The notes under the pieces are model-generated. The model searched no databases. It was not told the DNA's origin and saw nothing but the letters and a program-made list of their open reading frames with translations. A program made the position numbers and the translations under genes. 64,000 bases of DNA from NCBI RefSeq assembly GCF_000807255.1, contig NZ_CP009268.1:2882384-2946383 (forward strand), written 5' to 3'. This document shows, piece after piece, positions 55,374 to 64,000 of the stretch; the first letter of the stretch is position 1; the number at the start of each line of letters is the position of its first letter. Source of the stretch: Clostridium pasteurianum DSM 525 = ATCC 6013 (lineage in GTDB: Bacteria; Bacillota; Clostridia; Clostridiales; Clostridiaceae).

Positions 55374-56255
55374 ATGCATATTAAGCAACTTGAATGTTTT
55401 GTTAATTTAGCTGAAACTCTCAGTTATTCTAGAACTGCAGAACTTTTATACATTACGCAACCTACTGTTACTCATCAGATTAATACTCTAGAAGACGAAC
55501 TTAGATTAAAGTTATTTATTAGAACAAAGAGAAAAGTAGAGCTTACTCCAGCAGGTGTTTCTTTTTATAATGATATGAAAGATATTTTAACAAGAACAAA
55601 CATAGCCATAGCAAAAGCAAAGAATTATGCAAAAGACTTTGATTCTAATTTGTCTATTGGTTATGAAGGTAATACAGAGGTAAAATATCTTCCCAATATA
55701 TTAAGTTCTTTTAAAGAAAAATTTCCACATATACATATGTATTTAAAAATAGCTGATTTCAAAGAGAAAAGACACCTATTTACAAATCACAATTTTGATT
55801 TTATTTTTACTGTGAAAGAAAGCATTGAAGACTTATCTGATATTTGTTACGAAGAACTTTTTATTGGCAAATTTGTTTGTGTATTACCTAAAGATCATCC
55901 ATTAGCTTTTAACAGTATAATTAGAATAGATAACTTAAAAAATCAGTCTCTGATTTTGTTAGATCCTTTAAAATCTCCATCTGAAATGACACGTGTACAA
56001 AAAAATATCCAAACACAATGTCCAATGTCTGCTGTTTATTTTAGTGACGGACCACTTATTAGCTATGCAATGATTAAAGGAAGACTTGGTATCGCAGTAA
56101 TGCCAGACTTTGTATGTCCAAAAGATCCTGAGCTTTCCTTTATTCCTATAGATATAAATGATTCAATTTCTTATGGAATTGCATGGCACAAAAACAATAA
56201 GCAGGATCATATAAAAGGATTTGTTAATATTACAAAGCAAATATATAAAAATTAA
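55374..56255 (+). CDS. LysR-family transcriptional regulator
   Basis: A 293-residue regulator with the N-terminal winged helix (MHIKQLECFVNLAETLSYSR, TAELLYITQPTVTHQINTLE) and a substrate-binding domain (LSIGYEGNTEVKYLPNILSS, FVCVLPKDHPLAF, ISYAMIKGRLGIAVMPDFVC). AGGAGG lies nine bases from the ATG. Its likely target, the divergent NmrA-like gene, is a remnant, so it may now be an orphan. Confidence 0.92.
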   Translation: MHIKQLECFVNLAETLSYSRTAELLYITQPTVTHQINTLEDELRLKLFIRTKRKVELTPAGVSFYNDMKDILTRTNIAIAKAKNYAKDFDSNLSIGYEGNTEVKYLPNILSSFKEKFPHIHMYLKIADFKEKRHLFTNHNFDFIFTVKESIEDLSDICYEELFIGKFVCVLPKDHPLAFNSIIRIDNLKNQSLILLDPLKSPSEMTRVQKNIQTQCPMSAVYFSDGPLISYAMIKGRLGIAVMPDFVCPKDPELSFIPIDINDSISYGIAWHKNNKQDHIKGFVNITKQIYKN

Positions 56256-56589
56256 TAAATTACAATTAAGATTTTAGAAAAATAAAGTTTAATTTAATAT
56301 TTTCAAATCCTGGTTTATTAAATACATCCGGATTAGTTTCTGCTCTCTTAAGGAACTCATCCCTGACTTACGTACAGTAAATTGCATTAAATAAGAATAA
56401 TTAACATAAAAATTATGTATAAGATTATATTATCAAATGATAATAATTGAATAATATGCTTGTAAAGACAGTATAATCATAATCAGGAAATTAATGCAAT
56501 CAAAAACAGGTGTACTTGTCCACGGAAATTAAATGTCTATTTAATTTTTTGATGAACCTAGATATCATAAAGTATTAAATTTAATTTCA
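56256..56589. other. Gene-free AT-rich gap
   Basis: No gene or clear signal. Stops in all frames, no strong hairpin with a T-run. Possibly part of the decayed mobile element that follows. Confidence 0.4.
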
Positions 56590-57200
56590 AATTATATTTT
56601 TTCTTTTCTTTCTATTTTTATTAGCATGCCATTGGTACATCTTATACAGTATTTCCATCCTAATTTATCTATAAATCTAAATAAATCTATGCTTTTAAAC
56701 CCTCTATCTGCCAGAAAGTATAACTTCGTAATTGTATGAATCTATAAATTCTTTAATTTCACTTATTCCCTGCTTTATGTGCTTAAAATTTTTATTATCT
56801 TTTCACCGTATTCAAATATTTTATACCACAGTGGCACTGCTCTTTTTCCTACCTTCAGCGAAAACTTAAGTATTAAAAATTTACCTTTCACAGTTGTATG
56901 ATCAAATATTATAACCATTTTCTTGTTATTGCTTCTTTTTATATACTTTTTCATAACTTCATCAATAAAATTATAATAAAATAATCTGATTTTATTGTTG
57001 TACTTACAAAAAATCTGTAAATTCTTTTCATTTTACTTTCCTCACTGGCATCTGTATAACAATCTTTCAGTTTCTCTGATACTTCTGACATTATCACTGA
57101 TTTTCATAACAGTATTCCTATAACAATACATACCAAATTCTTTAGTTTCTTGGTTGATATGGACAAAATCTCATATAGTATTTTTCCTAATTCTGCGATA
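56590..57200 (-). pseudogene. IS4-like DDE transposase remnant
   Basis: Several frames on the minus strand encode SDYFIINFIDEVMKKYIKRS, NNKKMVIIFDHTTVKGKFLI (first Asp region), VGKRAVPLWYKIFEYGEKI, KQGISEIKEFIDSYNYEVI, then ADRGFKSIDLFRFIDKLGWK in another frame (second Asp region), and YCIRCTNGMLIKI. Many frameshifts and stops. No clear inverted-repeat ends. Confidence 0.7.
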
Positions 57201-57375
57201 ATATATTCTTAGTTGTTTAACATAGCCTTGTCTCCTTTTTTATAAGTTTGTTTTGATAGATTCAACTTATATTTTAGGACTTGGCTATGCTTTTTTCTAT
57301 TCTTTTTTATTTATAATTTTATACTTGGATATCATTTCCTTTTTATTGTCCTTACGTCAGTATATAACGCACATT

Positions 57376-57396
57376 AAAAAAGGGGCAAAATGCCCC
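57376..57396 (-). terminator. Terminator of the lost RlmD-like gene
   Basis: GGGGCA-TTT-TGCCCC on the minus strand (57382-57396), then six T (57376-57381). It is 18 bases beyond the stop of the remnant at 57414. Confidence 0.8.
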
Positions 57397-57413
57397 AAGC
57401 CTTTGATATCAGG

Positions 57414-57480
57414 CTATTTCTTCTCTATCTTAACAACACACTCGAGATGTGTCTGGGCAAAATAATGATACTGAAACGCA
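57414..57480 (-). pseudogene. C-terminal tail of a TrmA/RlmD-type methyltransferase
   Basis: The minus strand encodes AFQYHYFAQTHLECVVKIEK, K, stop at 57414. It resembles the extreme C-terminus of RNA uracil-5-methyltransferases ([10 protein letters not shown] in the intact gene at 61884). Upstream is a CCCC/GGGGGGGG tract (about 57500-57511) and no further homology. Only the tail is left. Confidence 0.5.
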
Positions 57481-57699
57481 GAATTATTGTACTTATACCC
57501 CGGGGGGGGCTTTTTAGAGAGCGGAGGTCGTGAGTTATAGCCGATACACAAAAGGATTTACAAACTATAATTTTTGAAATTGCCTATTTTACTAGGCCTT
57601 GTTGTTTCACACAAAAACTCTATATCTCCATAATCCAATTCGCACATACCCACTTCAACTTATCCTTATGGATTTCTAAATAACAGATATTCACTTAAA
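57481..57699. other. Junction with a G8 tract and decayed sequence
   Basis: Contains CCCCGGGGGGGG near 57500-57511, very unusual in this AT-rich DNA. A 33-codon minus-strand stretch (MCELDYGDIEFLCETTRPSK to KNYSL) ends at about 57566 with no family. No intact gene. Confidence 0.4.
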
Positions 57700-58221
57700 T
57701 TAATTTTCATTTCTTAAATCTTTTAACAATCCTTCAAACCATTGAACATTTACTAAGTGATGAGAAAGTGAATTTTCCAACATTTTTTTAAAATAAGTGG
57801 GGATAGTCTCATTATGTTCAAGAGATTGTTCTAATAAAAAAATTTTCTGATTAGTTTGTTCGATTTGTATTTCTATTAGCTTTTTTAGTTCCTCGCTTTT
57901 ATATTCATTAGCAAATAGCATTGCTGCATAAAAAGATAAATTTACATACTCAGTCTTAGAGCCATACTTATACATCAATTTTTCAAATTCTTTATTCCCT
58001 AGTTCAGTGATAATATAATTACGCGTCTCTCTAGTATTGTCTAATTGGTCAACTTTTTTAATATATTGTTTTTCTTCTAATTGTTGAAGATTATAATAGA
58101 ATGACCCTTTAGTGAAATTCACTATATATTTATAGTGTCTGTCTTCCATTAACGCTAATAATTCGTATCCGTAAGAACCTGGTTTTTGTTTTAATAAACC
58201 TAAAATTAGTAATGGTATCAA
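57700..58221 (-). CDS. PadR-family transcriptional regulator
   Basis: A 173-residue regulator: winged helix (LLILGLLKQKPGSYGYELLA, TKGSFYYNLQQLEEKQYIKK) and a C-terminal Vir-type coiled-coil (KKLIEIQIEQTNQKIFLLEQ, then NVQWFEGLLKDL). It starts with TTG eight bases after AAAGGAGATG. It lies 60 bases after the SASA gene and is likely in its transcript. It may bind the twin palindromes at 59263-59313. Confidence 0.9.
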   Translation of the reverse strand: MIPLLILGLLKQKPGSYGYELLALMEDRHYKYIVNFTKGSFYYNLQQLEEKQYIKKVDQLDNTRETRNYIITELGNKEFEKLMYKYGSKTEYVNLSFYAAMLFANEYKSEELKKLIEIQIEQTNQKIFLLEQSLEHNETIPTYFKKMLENSLSHHLVNVQWFEGLLKDLRNEN

Positions 58222-58281
58222 AAAAACATCTCCTTTATGTTCCTCAAAATTATATTAATAGTTATTTCATAATTATAAGGT

Positions 58282-59139
58282 TTAATCATTGTTGATTTGC
58301 ATGACTTGAGATACGAATTTATCATATGATATTTTTCCTAATGCAAAATCCATACTTTTTATATATATCTTTTCTGCTTCGGTATGTGTTCTGTCATGAT
58401 TTAAATTTAGCAACTCATTTTCATTAATTAATGGCTTCAATACATGTTGCCTATTAGAAAAGGCTTCAAAATATCGTAAACCAAATTTTCTTTGAGAAAT
58501 TGCATTAATATGAATACCATCAGGATTAGAAGTTAAACCTGAAGCAGTGACAAAATAACAATTATCTTGTTCAAAAGCAAATTTTTCTAAATCTTGATTA
58601 ATGAAATTATATTCAGTACAGCTTTTTCCAAATCCTTCTTTGCCTAAAAAATCTCCTAAACCACCAATAATAATTGGAATATCTGGAGCATTCAACTCCT
58701 TTCTAAGAGCCTCAATAATTAAAAGTAACTTTTTATAATATACTTTGTAGTTACCATTAACACTATCACTTTCTCCTTGATGCCATAGAATTCCTGTTAA
58801 CTCACTACTTTGCATAGCAAATTTAGCTTCAGTTATTGCATGTCTAAAAAGCACTTCGTCTACAGCCCACTCATCCAGTGAACTTCCACCTTCAGCACAA
58901 GGAATTAAGCCAATAATATCTTCTTGATTTTGACGACACCATGCATCTGCAAATGAACCCGCTAGACTTATTCCCGAAACAGGACGGTCATAATTGATGG
59001 GCTCAGTCATCATTTGCCATCTACCATTACGCAACATTTGTATTCTTTCATTATAAATCGGGGGTACTTCATGAATAAATCCCCGTCCAGCCATATTTGA
59101 CTGTCCTAACATTAAAAACGATTTAACCACTTTTTTCAT
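58282..59139 (-). CDS. SASA-family carbohydrate (sialate O-acetyl) esterase
   Basis: A 285-residue SGNH-like esterase: nucleophile block LGQSNMAGRG (Ser14), the AEGGSSLDEW region, WHQGESD and the catalytic Asp/His in NPDGIHIN. No signal peptide, so it acts inside the cell, deacetylating carbohydrate acetyl esters. Length fits the group. ATG 59139 overlaps its ribosome site GAGAGG; a GTG at 59130 would be better spaced. Transcribed from the promoter at 59294-59321. Confidence 0.85.
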   Translation of the reverse strand: MKKVVKSFLMLGQSNMAGRGFIHEVPPIYNERIQMLRNGRWQMMTEPINYDRPVSGISLAGSFADAWCRQNQEDIIGLIPCAEGGSSLDEWAVDEVLFRHAITEAKFAMQSSELTGILWHQGESDSVNGNYKVYYKKLLLIIEALRKELNAPDIPIIIGGLGDFLGKEGFGKSCTEYNFINQDLEKFAFEQDNCYFVTASGLTSNPDGIHINAISQRKFGLRYFEAFSNRQHVLKPLINENELLNLNHDRTHTEAEKIYIKSMDFALGKISYDKFVSQVMQINND

Positions 59140-59262
59140 CCTCTCTTTTTATTTAATATTTATGAAGAAATGTTTCCAGTTCTCAATAAATACTAAGTAG
59201 TTACTTATTTAATTCATTGCTTCAGTAAATTTTCCTAGATATCAAAAACCACCAAATTTATC

Positions 59263-59321
59263 ATTAGTCTAATTAGACTAATGACACTTAAATATTATAG
59301 TCTAATTAGACTAATTGTCAA
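59263..59321 (-). promoter_or_regulatory. Promoter with twin palindromic operators
   Basis: On the minus strand TTGACA (59316-59321), 16 bases and TATAAT (59294-59299). The palindrome TAGTCTAATTAGACTA fills the spacer (59298-59313) and recurs at 59264-59281 as the perfect TTAGTCTAATTAGACTAA. The centres are 33 bases apart, about three helical turns. A repressor, probably the PadR protein, could bind both on one DNA face. Confidence 0.82.
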
Positions 59322-59362
59322 CTATATTTTTTCAGAAGTAGAGTAAAAATATAGTTTAGACG

Positions 59363-59500
59363 ATGAAGAGACATATTCATTGCTATCTCATGTCGATTGA
59401 GAACGAAAGCAAGAAACCAAGCTATGATGCCCTGTTCCGTCTTATCGGTGAATTAGGTATATCTGCAGAAATGTTTCTTTACAAGATTTACCGAAACTAA
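59363..59500 (+). pseudogene. XRE-type regulator C-terminal fragment
   Basis: A 45-codon frame: MKRHIHCYLMSIENESKKPS, YDALFRLIGELGISAEMFLY, KIYRN. The end matches the last helices of small Cro/CI regulators (IENExKxPSxDxLFRLIxELGIS). The N-terminal DNA-binding helices are absent. No ribosome site. Confidence 0.6.
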
Positions 59501-59524
59501 TTTTCTTTGCAAAATTGAAATTTA

Positions 59525-60379
59525 TCATTGGTAATTTCCAAACTCCCGTGAGCTATTTCGAAATTCAGTTGGAGTCATGCCTCTTTTAGCAGTAAATTGT
59601 TTTATAAAGTACGTGTCATACTCAAACCCGGCAGCACGCGCAATTTCGTTCAAGCTCATACCTGTATGCGTCAGAAGATTCTCTGCAACCTTTAGACGAT
59701 ATGAGAATAGGTATCCCATAGCTGTACATCCACATAAATCCTGAACCCTTTTATTTAGTGACACGCGATTCAAATGAGCACATCTTGTTAAGTCTTCTAA
59801 ACTTATTTTATCAGAATAGTTTGTGTGTATATATTCCAAAACTAAATTGACAGGTGATTGTTCGCTATGGTGGCTCAACTCTTCAAGTAACCCTAATATT
59901 TGTATTAGGTACTTTTTTATTCTGCACACCCAAAGTGAATCGCTCTGTGCATATACTTCTGTTCCTATAACAAAGAACCACTCATATAATTTGGGATAGG
60001 ATTTCTCAGTTACAGTATATACCCCATTATGAATATTATCTTTTTTAAAAAGCGAAAGACCTGTTTCTATTTTTAAACTGGTTGACATATAGCCCTGGGA
60101 TTCAGAAAAATGAGCTGTATTAAAAAAATTAGGATGGAAACAAAATGACTGTGAAGATACATTCTGCTTTTCGGAAACTTGTATGGTATCCTCCATAGAC
60201 AAACAAAGAATACTTGGAGCAACAATTTTTATGGGATAGTCATTCAGTTGTAAATTCATACTTCCACTTGTAATAAAAATTATAGTGAATCTCTCCTTAT
60301 ACGGGAGATTACTAAAACTTTCATCTGCAATAAATTCAATATATACAGTTCTATTCTTATGACGGTCCATTTGGGGCAT
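59525..60379 (-). CDS. AraC-family transcriptional regulator
   Basis: A 284-residue regulator: an N-terminal cupin-like sensing domain (ITSGSMNLQLNDYPIKIVAP) and two C-terminal AraC helix-turn-helix motifs (ISLEDLTRCAHLNRVSLNKR; LNEIARAAGFEYDTYFIKQF, then RGMTPTEFR). GGAGG precedes the ATG. It is divergent from the epoxide hydrolase gene by 146 bases and probably activates it. Confidence 0.9.
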   Translation of the reverse strand: MPQMDRHKNRTVYIEFIADESFSNLPYKERFTIIFITSGSMNLQLNDYPIKIVAPSILCLSMEDTIQVSEKQNVSSQSFCFHPNFFNTAHFSESQGYMSTSLKIETGLSLFKKDNIHNGVYTVTEKSYPKLYEWFFVIGTEVYAQSDSLWVCRIKKYLIQILGLLEELSHHSEQSPVNLVLEYIHTNYSDKISLEDLTRCAHLNRVSLNKRVQDLCGCTAMGYLFSYRLKVAENLLTHTGMSLNEIARAAGFEYDTYFIKQFTAKRGMTPTEFRNSSREFGNYQ

Positions 60380-60525
60380 AAATATTCCTCCATTAACAAA
60401 TAGTATAGTTTAAAGCTTCATTTATAACATTGTATCATAATTTTTAAATGATATACTGTTAATAATTACTGAAGAAAAGTTATGGTTAACAAATTTTCCT
60501 ATAACTTATTGAAAGGAGAATCATT

Positions 60526-61683
60526 ATGTCTATTCAACCCTTCCATATTCAAGTATCTGATGAAGTACTTGATGATTTAAAATACAGACTAGAACATGTC
60601 TGCTGGCCTGATCAGTTAGAAGGCTCAACTTGGGAACGAGGTACTGATATAAATTATTTGCAATCGCTGGTTTCGTATTGGCGGGAACAATTTGACTGGC
60701 GTGCACAAGAAACCGAGTTAAACCGCTTTTCTCAGTTTCGCTGTAATGTGGATGGGATAGATATTCACTTCGTACATGAGCGTGGTAATGGGCCTAGTCC
60801 TATATCAATTATTCTTACTCATGGATGGCCTGATAGTTACATACGCTACCAAAAGATTATTCCTCTTCTTACTGATCCTGCCCATCACGGCGGTGATCCC
60901 GAAGACTCTTTTGACGTAATTGTCCCTTCACTACCCGGATTTGGCTTCTCTAGCCGCCCTAAACATAGTGGTGTCAATAATTATCGTGTTTCTGAGCTCT
61001 GGGCAAAACTAATGACCGAAAAACTTGGCTATAGTAAATTCGCTGCTGCAGGCGGGGATGTTGGTTCAGGTGTTACAAGATATCTGGCATTAAACCATCC
61101 CGAACTTCTAATGGGAATCCACCTTACCGATATTGGTATCATTAGAGATCTCATGATTTCACAGGATGAAGAACTTTCAGAAGAAGAATTAAACTACAAG
61201 AAAAGTGCCCCTGCATGGATTTCCAATGAGGGAGCTTATATGTCTCTTCAATCCACAAAACCTCAAACTCTGTCATACGGACTTTCTGACTCACCAGTAG
61301 GTTTGGCTGCTTGGATTATTGAAAAATTTCGTGCATGGAGCGATTGTAATGGTGACTTACAGCAAAGATTTAGCGAGGATGAACTGCTCACTAATATAAT
61401 GATCTATTGGGTTACAAATACAATAGGATCATCAGCACGTATATATTATGAAAACATGCACTCTTTGCCATCAATGCGGCGTATAGATGTGCCAACAGGT
61501 ATAGCTCTTTTCCCGGCTGATATATTGTTACCACCTAAAGAATGGGCTGAACGTAATCTAAATATCACCCGCTTAACTACAATGCCTAGTGGAGGACATT
61601 TTACTGCCATGGAAGAACCTGAACTTCTAGCTGAAGAAATTCGGGCCTTCTTCAGACCATATAGAACTAAAAACAAAAAGTAA
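60526..61683 (+). CDS. Epoxide hydrolase (EHN-domain alpha/beta hydrolase)
   Basis: A 385-residue enzyme that opens epoxides to diols, cytoplasmic. N-terminal EHN domain (PFHIQVSDEVLDDLKYRLEH, then WEDQ-like CWPDQ), the oxyanion motif HGWP (99-102), nucleophile Asp178 in GGDVGSG, lid Tyr candidates near TLSYGLSDSP, and the catalytic His in MPSGGHF. AAAGGAG precedes the ATG. Its last 96 codons are duplicated at 42655-42943. GC content and codon use look slightly higher than in the neighbours, suggesting acquisition. Confidence 0.9.
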   Translation: MSIQPFHIQVSDEVLDDLKYRLEHVCWPDQLEGSTWERGTDINYLQSLVSYWREQFDWRAQETELNRFSQFRCNVDGIDIHFVHERGNGPSPISIILTHGWPDSYIRYQKIIPLLTDPAHHGGDPEDSFDVIVPSLPGFGFSSRPKHSGVNNYRVSELWAKLMTEKLGYSKFAAAGGDVGSGVTRYLALNHPELLMGIHLTDIGIIRDLMISQDEELSEEELNYKKSAPAWISNEGAYMSLQSTKPQTLSYGLSDSPVGLAAWIIEKFRAWSDCNGDLQQRFSEDELLTNIMIYWVTNTIGSSARIYYENMHSLPSMRRIDVPTGIALFPADILLPPKEWAERNLNITRLTTMPSGGHFTAMEEPELLAEEIRAFFRPYRTKNKK

Positions 61684-61794
61684 TATTGGACTTCCTTTTA
61701 ACCCTATTAAGGAAATAACATGTATTTTTTATATAATGTAAAAAATACTCTGAACGACATTTTGGTGATGGCGAAAAAATACAAAAAGTATATC

Positions 61795-61876
61795 ACACTG
61801 GTGAAAAGTTTAAATTAAATTTTCACCAGTGTTGTATCAGATGGAACTCCGAAAATCTTTTATAGATTCTCGGAGT
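61795..61876. terminator. Two hairpins between convergent epoxide hydrolase and rlmD genes
   Basis: A perfect 13-bp stem, ACACTGGTGAAAA (61795-61807) with 61820-61832, and a second of 13 bp with one mismatch, 61846-61858 with 61864-61876. Neither has a strong T-run, but the position suggests bidirectional termination. Confidence 0.6.
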
Positions 61877-61883
61877 CATCCAT

Positions 61884-63383
61884 TTATTTTTCAGCTTTTT
61901 TTAGTAACACACAGCACTCCACATGCCCTGTCATCGGAAACATATCCACCGGTTGCACCTCTATCGTCTTATATCCAAGTCCATCTAATATGCCAAGATC
62001 TCTTGCCAAAGTTCCAGGATCACAGGACACATAAACTATTCTTTCAGGTTTCATTTTGGCTATAGCCTCTAAAAGAGATCTTTCACAGCCTTTGCGTGGT
62101 GGATCCACCACCACTACGTCAGCTTTTACGCCAGTATTTATAATTTCAGGAATGACCTTTTCTGATTCTCCTACTATAAACTCCACATTATATATGTTAT
62201 TCTGCTTTGCATTTATCTTTGCATTTTCTATTGCCTGGGGTATAATTTCAACACCGTATACCTTCTTAGCTTTTTGAGATAGAAATAGTGAAATAGTTCC
62301 AGTTCCACAGTAGACATCAAATACAATCTCATCTCCCTTAAGATCCGCATACTCCAAAGCTTTGTTATACAAAATTTCTGTTTGCACTGGATTAACCTGA
62401 AAAAATGACAAAGGTGATATATTAAATTTAAATTCTCCAATGGAATCAACTATAGTATCTTTTCCCCATAAGGTTTTACATGTTTTTCCCAATATAACAT
62501 TGCTATTATTACTGTTTATATTTTGAACTATGCTTTTTAAGCCTTCTATATTTTTCTGCATAAGTTCTACAAATTCTTCTTTATAAGGTAATTTATCTTG
62601 AGATGTTACAATTACTATCATCACTTCACCAGTTTTAAAGGCTTTTCTTACCATTATATGTCTTACCAGTCCTGTACCCGTTTTTTCATCATATACAGAT
62701 ATATTATATTTAGAAAGCCATTTTTTCATAGCTTCTACTGCTTTATCTCCTGCAATATGCTGAATATGGCATTCTTCCATGTCTATGATATTATGGCTTC
62801 TTGGAGAATAAAATCCCACTAAAAATTTGCCTTTTATATTTCCTACAGGCAGTTGAACCTTGTTTCTATATCTATAGGGATTGTTCATTCCTATGGTATC
62901 ATGAATAATTATTCCGCTGCTGTCCTTAAGGTCTTTTGAAAAATCCCTGTTATTACTCTCAATTATTTCACCATCATTTATTATATTTTCATTGTATTTA
63001 TGGTTATTTTTATCCTCATAATTATAGTTTTTATTGATTTTTAATTTTCCAATTCTCTCAAGACAGTCTTCCACTCTTTTCCTTTTAAAAATCAGTTGTT
63101 CACTATAACTTAAATGCTGCAGCTGACAGCCACCGCATCTGTTATATATACTACAGACAGGTTCTACTCTATGTACTGATGGTTTTATTATATCTATAAG
63201 CTTTCCAAAGGCAAAGTTTTTATTTACCTTTATGATCTTAACCCTAACCTTTTCTCCTTTTAAAGCTCCTTTAACAAATACAGTAAAATTATTTACTTTT
63301 CCTATTCCCTTTCCTTCATAACCTAAGGAATCTATATCAATTATGTATTCTTCATTTTTAACTACAGGTACACTGTTTTTCAT
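61884..63383 (-). CDS. rlmD: 23S rRNA (uracil-5-)-methyltransferase, RlmD/RumA family
   Basis: About 499 residues: N-terminal TRAM domain ([20 protein letters not shown]), the Fe-S cluster motif [14 protein letters not shown], the SAM site [24 protein letters not shown] and the catalytic Cys in [12 protein letters not shown]. It methylates uracil 5 in 23S rRNA. An Asn/Lys/Asp-rich insertion at about 125-170 makes it longer than the usual 430-460. The start at ATG 63383 follows GAAAGGTG; the longer frame to 63404 overlaps that site. Confidence 0.9.
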   Translation of the reverse strand: MKNSVPVVKNEEYIIDIDSLGYEGKGIGKVNNFTVFVKGALKGEKVRVKIIKVNKNFAFGKLIDIIKPSVHRVEPVCSIYNRCGGCQLQHLSYSEQLIFKRKRVEDCLERIGKLKINKNYNYEDKNNHKYNENIINDGEIIESNNRDFSKDLKDSSGIIIHDTIGMNNPYRYRNKVQLPVGNIKGKFLVGFYSPRSHNIIDMEECHIQHIAGDKAVEAMKKWLSKYNISVYDEKTGTGLVRHIMVRKAFKTGEVMIVIVTSQDKLPYKEEFVELMQKNIEGLKSIVQNINSNNSNVILGKTCKTLWGKDTIVDSIGEFKFNISPLSFFQVNPVQTEILYNKALEYADLKGDEIVFDVYCGTGTISLFLSQKAKKVYGVEIIPQAIENAKINAKQNNIYNVEFIVGESEKVIPEIINTGVKADVVVVDPPRKGCERSLLEAIAKMKPERIVYVSCDPGTLARDLGILDGLGYKTIEVQPVDMFPMTGHVECCVLLKKAEK

Positions 63384-63646
63384 TAAATAATTACACCTTT
63401 CCATCGCAATGATATTTTATATATAAATTATCCCCTTAACTGTCACTATAATACTTTTGATTTTATCCAATAACTATTTTTGCTATAATGCTGCAACTCC
63501 TAAAGTTAAAGATAACAGAAATACGTTACTAAATAATTTATTTAAAAATTTAATTAGAGCGCAAACTCCAACTAAGTAAAAATTCATTGATATAAACTGT
63601 TTACGAGATAAATTTTCTAGTTAATTATATCATAAATATATTACAT

Positions 63647-63760
63647 AAACAGAGTTCTTTGTTTCAGATGGAGTTTTTTTATACCTCTGAAACTTACTGA
63701 CAGAGTTCTAATTATCTGTATTTTAGATACTTAGAACCGTTATTCTCTAGGGTAAATCTC
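63647..63760 (+). repeat. Dispersed hairpin repeat, copy 2
   Basis: The 21-base string of 16533-16553 recurs exactly at 63647-63667. GTTTCAG (63661-63667) pairs with CTGAAAC (63687-63693). A second hairpin, GTTCTAA/TTAGAAC, follows, then GTTATTC. It is about 260 bases upstream of the rlmD start, in a gene-free stretch (63405-63950) that is otherwise AT-rich. Confidence 0.6.
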
Positions 63761-63951
63761 TATCCATTTTCTTTATATATCTATAACCACTTACAAATAT
63801 CTACCTAACTTTGTACACGCTAATATATACTATACATGATAAAGATAGAAGCTAGCTGAAAGTTAAAATTATAATTTAGGTTTAATCATTATAAATAATA
63901 TCCTATATAATCCATTATTACACACAGAATACAATTGCAAATTATGCACTA

Positions 63952-63979
63952 AAAAAGCACCCTTTCAGAGTGCTTTTTC
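63952..63979 (-). terminator. Terminator of a gene entering from the right edge
   Basis: AAAAAGCAC (63952-63960) pairs with GTGCTTTTT (63970-63978). On the minus strand the left arm provides the T-run. It follows the stop at 63980-63982 directly. Confidence 0.75.
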
Positions 63980-64000
63980 TTATTTTTTCAGGTCAGCTTC
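63980..64000 (-). CDS. C-terminal end of a gene cut by the window edge
   Basis: Six codons (EADLKK) and a TAA at 63980-63982, right before a terminator, suggest the end of a minus-strand gene that starts outside the window. Its identity cannot be told. Confidence 0.35.
   Translation of the reverse strand, partial: EADLKK

Noticed and set aside
57253-57465. A 70-codon plus-strand frame with hydrophobic residues
   Set aside because: No ribosome site, overlaps the opposite-strand terminator and RlmD-like tail, and looks like a by-product of decayed transposon sequence.

Overview
The window looks like a chromosomal segment of a spore-forming, AT-rich Clostridium (cluster I Firmicute). The evidence is an alpha/beta small acid-soluble spore protein, strong AGGAGG-type ribosome sites with frequent TTG/GTG starts, SAM-I and tandem glycine riboswitches, ClpS-ClpA, EcsC, DUF975 and SpoIIM-like proteins, and oxygen/nitrogen-stress flavoproteins typical of strict anaerobes. 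No tRNA, rRNA or CRISPR array was seen.

Layout. (1) 1-5.6 kb: an ssp gene, an IS1182-type insertion sequence with a frameshifted transposase, then metY and metA behind a SAM-I riboswitch. The MetA acyl-specificity residue (Glu111 in family numbering) predicts O-acetylhomoserine, which is the substrate of MetY. (2) 5.4-16.1 kb: a hexuronate/ketogluconate catabolic region on the minus strand (MFS carrier, UxuA, UxuB-type SDR, KduD, YiaK-type reductase, zinc dehydrogenase, Gfo/Idh, two YhcH proteins) facing a divergent LacI-type regulator. Two promoters carry the same dyad, ATGAAAG-N2-CTTTCAT, just downstream of the -10, and weaker versions precede the MFS and lacI genes, so one local regulon is likely. 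(3) 16-30 kb: clpS-clpA, ecsC, DUF975, and a cell-envelope set (RDD, SpoIIM-like, DUF58, MoxR ATPase, DUF4350-like, DUF4129, membrane protein), then a leucine-rich-repeat/Ig-like surface protein. (4) 30-38 kb: cupin, NADH oxidase, an amino-acid permease behind a tandem glycine riboswitch, a geranylgeranyl-reductase-type flavoprotein and a complete IS30-family element. (5) 38-57.5 kb: an accessory, decaying region. It holds intact regulators and transporters (HxlR x2, MarR-CDF, MFS, MerR-CMD-MFS, LysR) among many broken genes: toxin, secreted protein, sulfoquinovosidase-like GH31, serine recombinase, epoxide hydrolase 3' copy, Hcp, nitroreductase, OYE with an internal deletion, MFS, MmyB-type regulator, NmrA-type protein and IS4-like transposase. 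(6) 57.7-64 kb: PadR with a SASA esterase, AraC/epoxide hydrolase, and an RlmD-type rRNA methyltransferase.

The least explained signal is a structured repeat family at 16601-16700 (+) and 30047-30192 (-). Each copy is closed by long complementary arms whose sequence differs between copies while pairing is kept, and each encloses a conserved CCAAATT-TT-AATTTGG hairpin. One copy lies directly in the leader of the LRR surface-protein gene. It is a candidate undescribed noncoding RNA or leader element. No clear new multi-gene defence or biosynthetic system was found.
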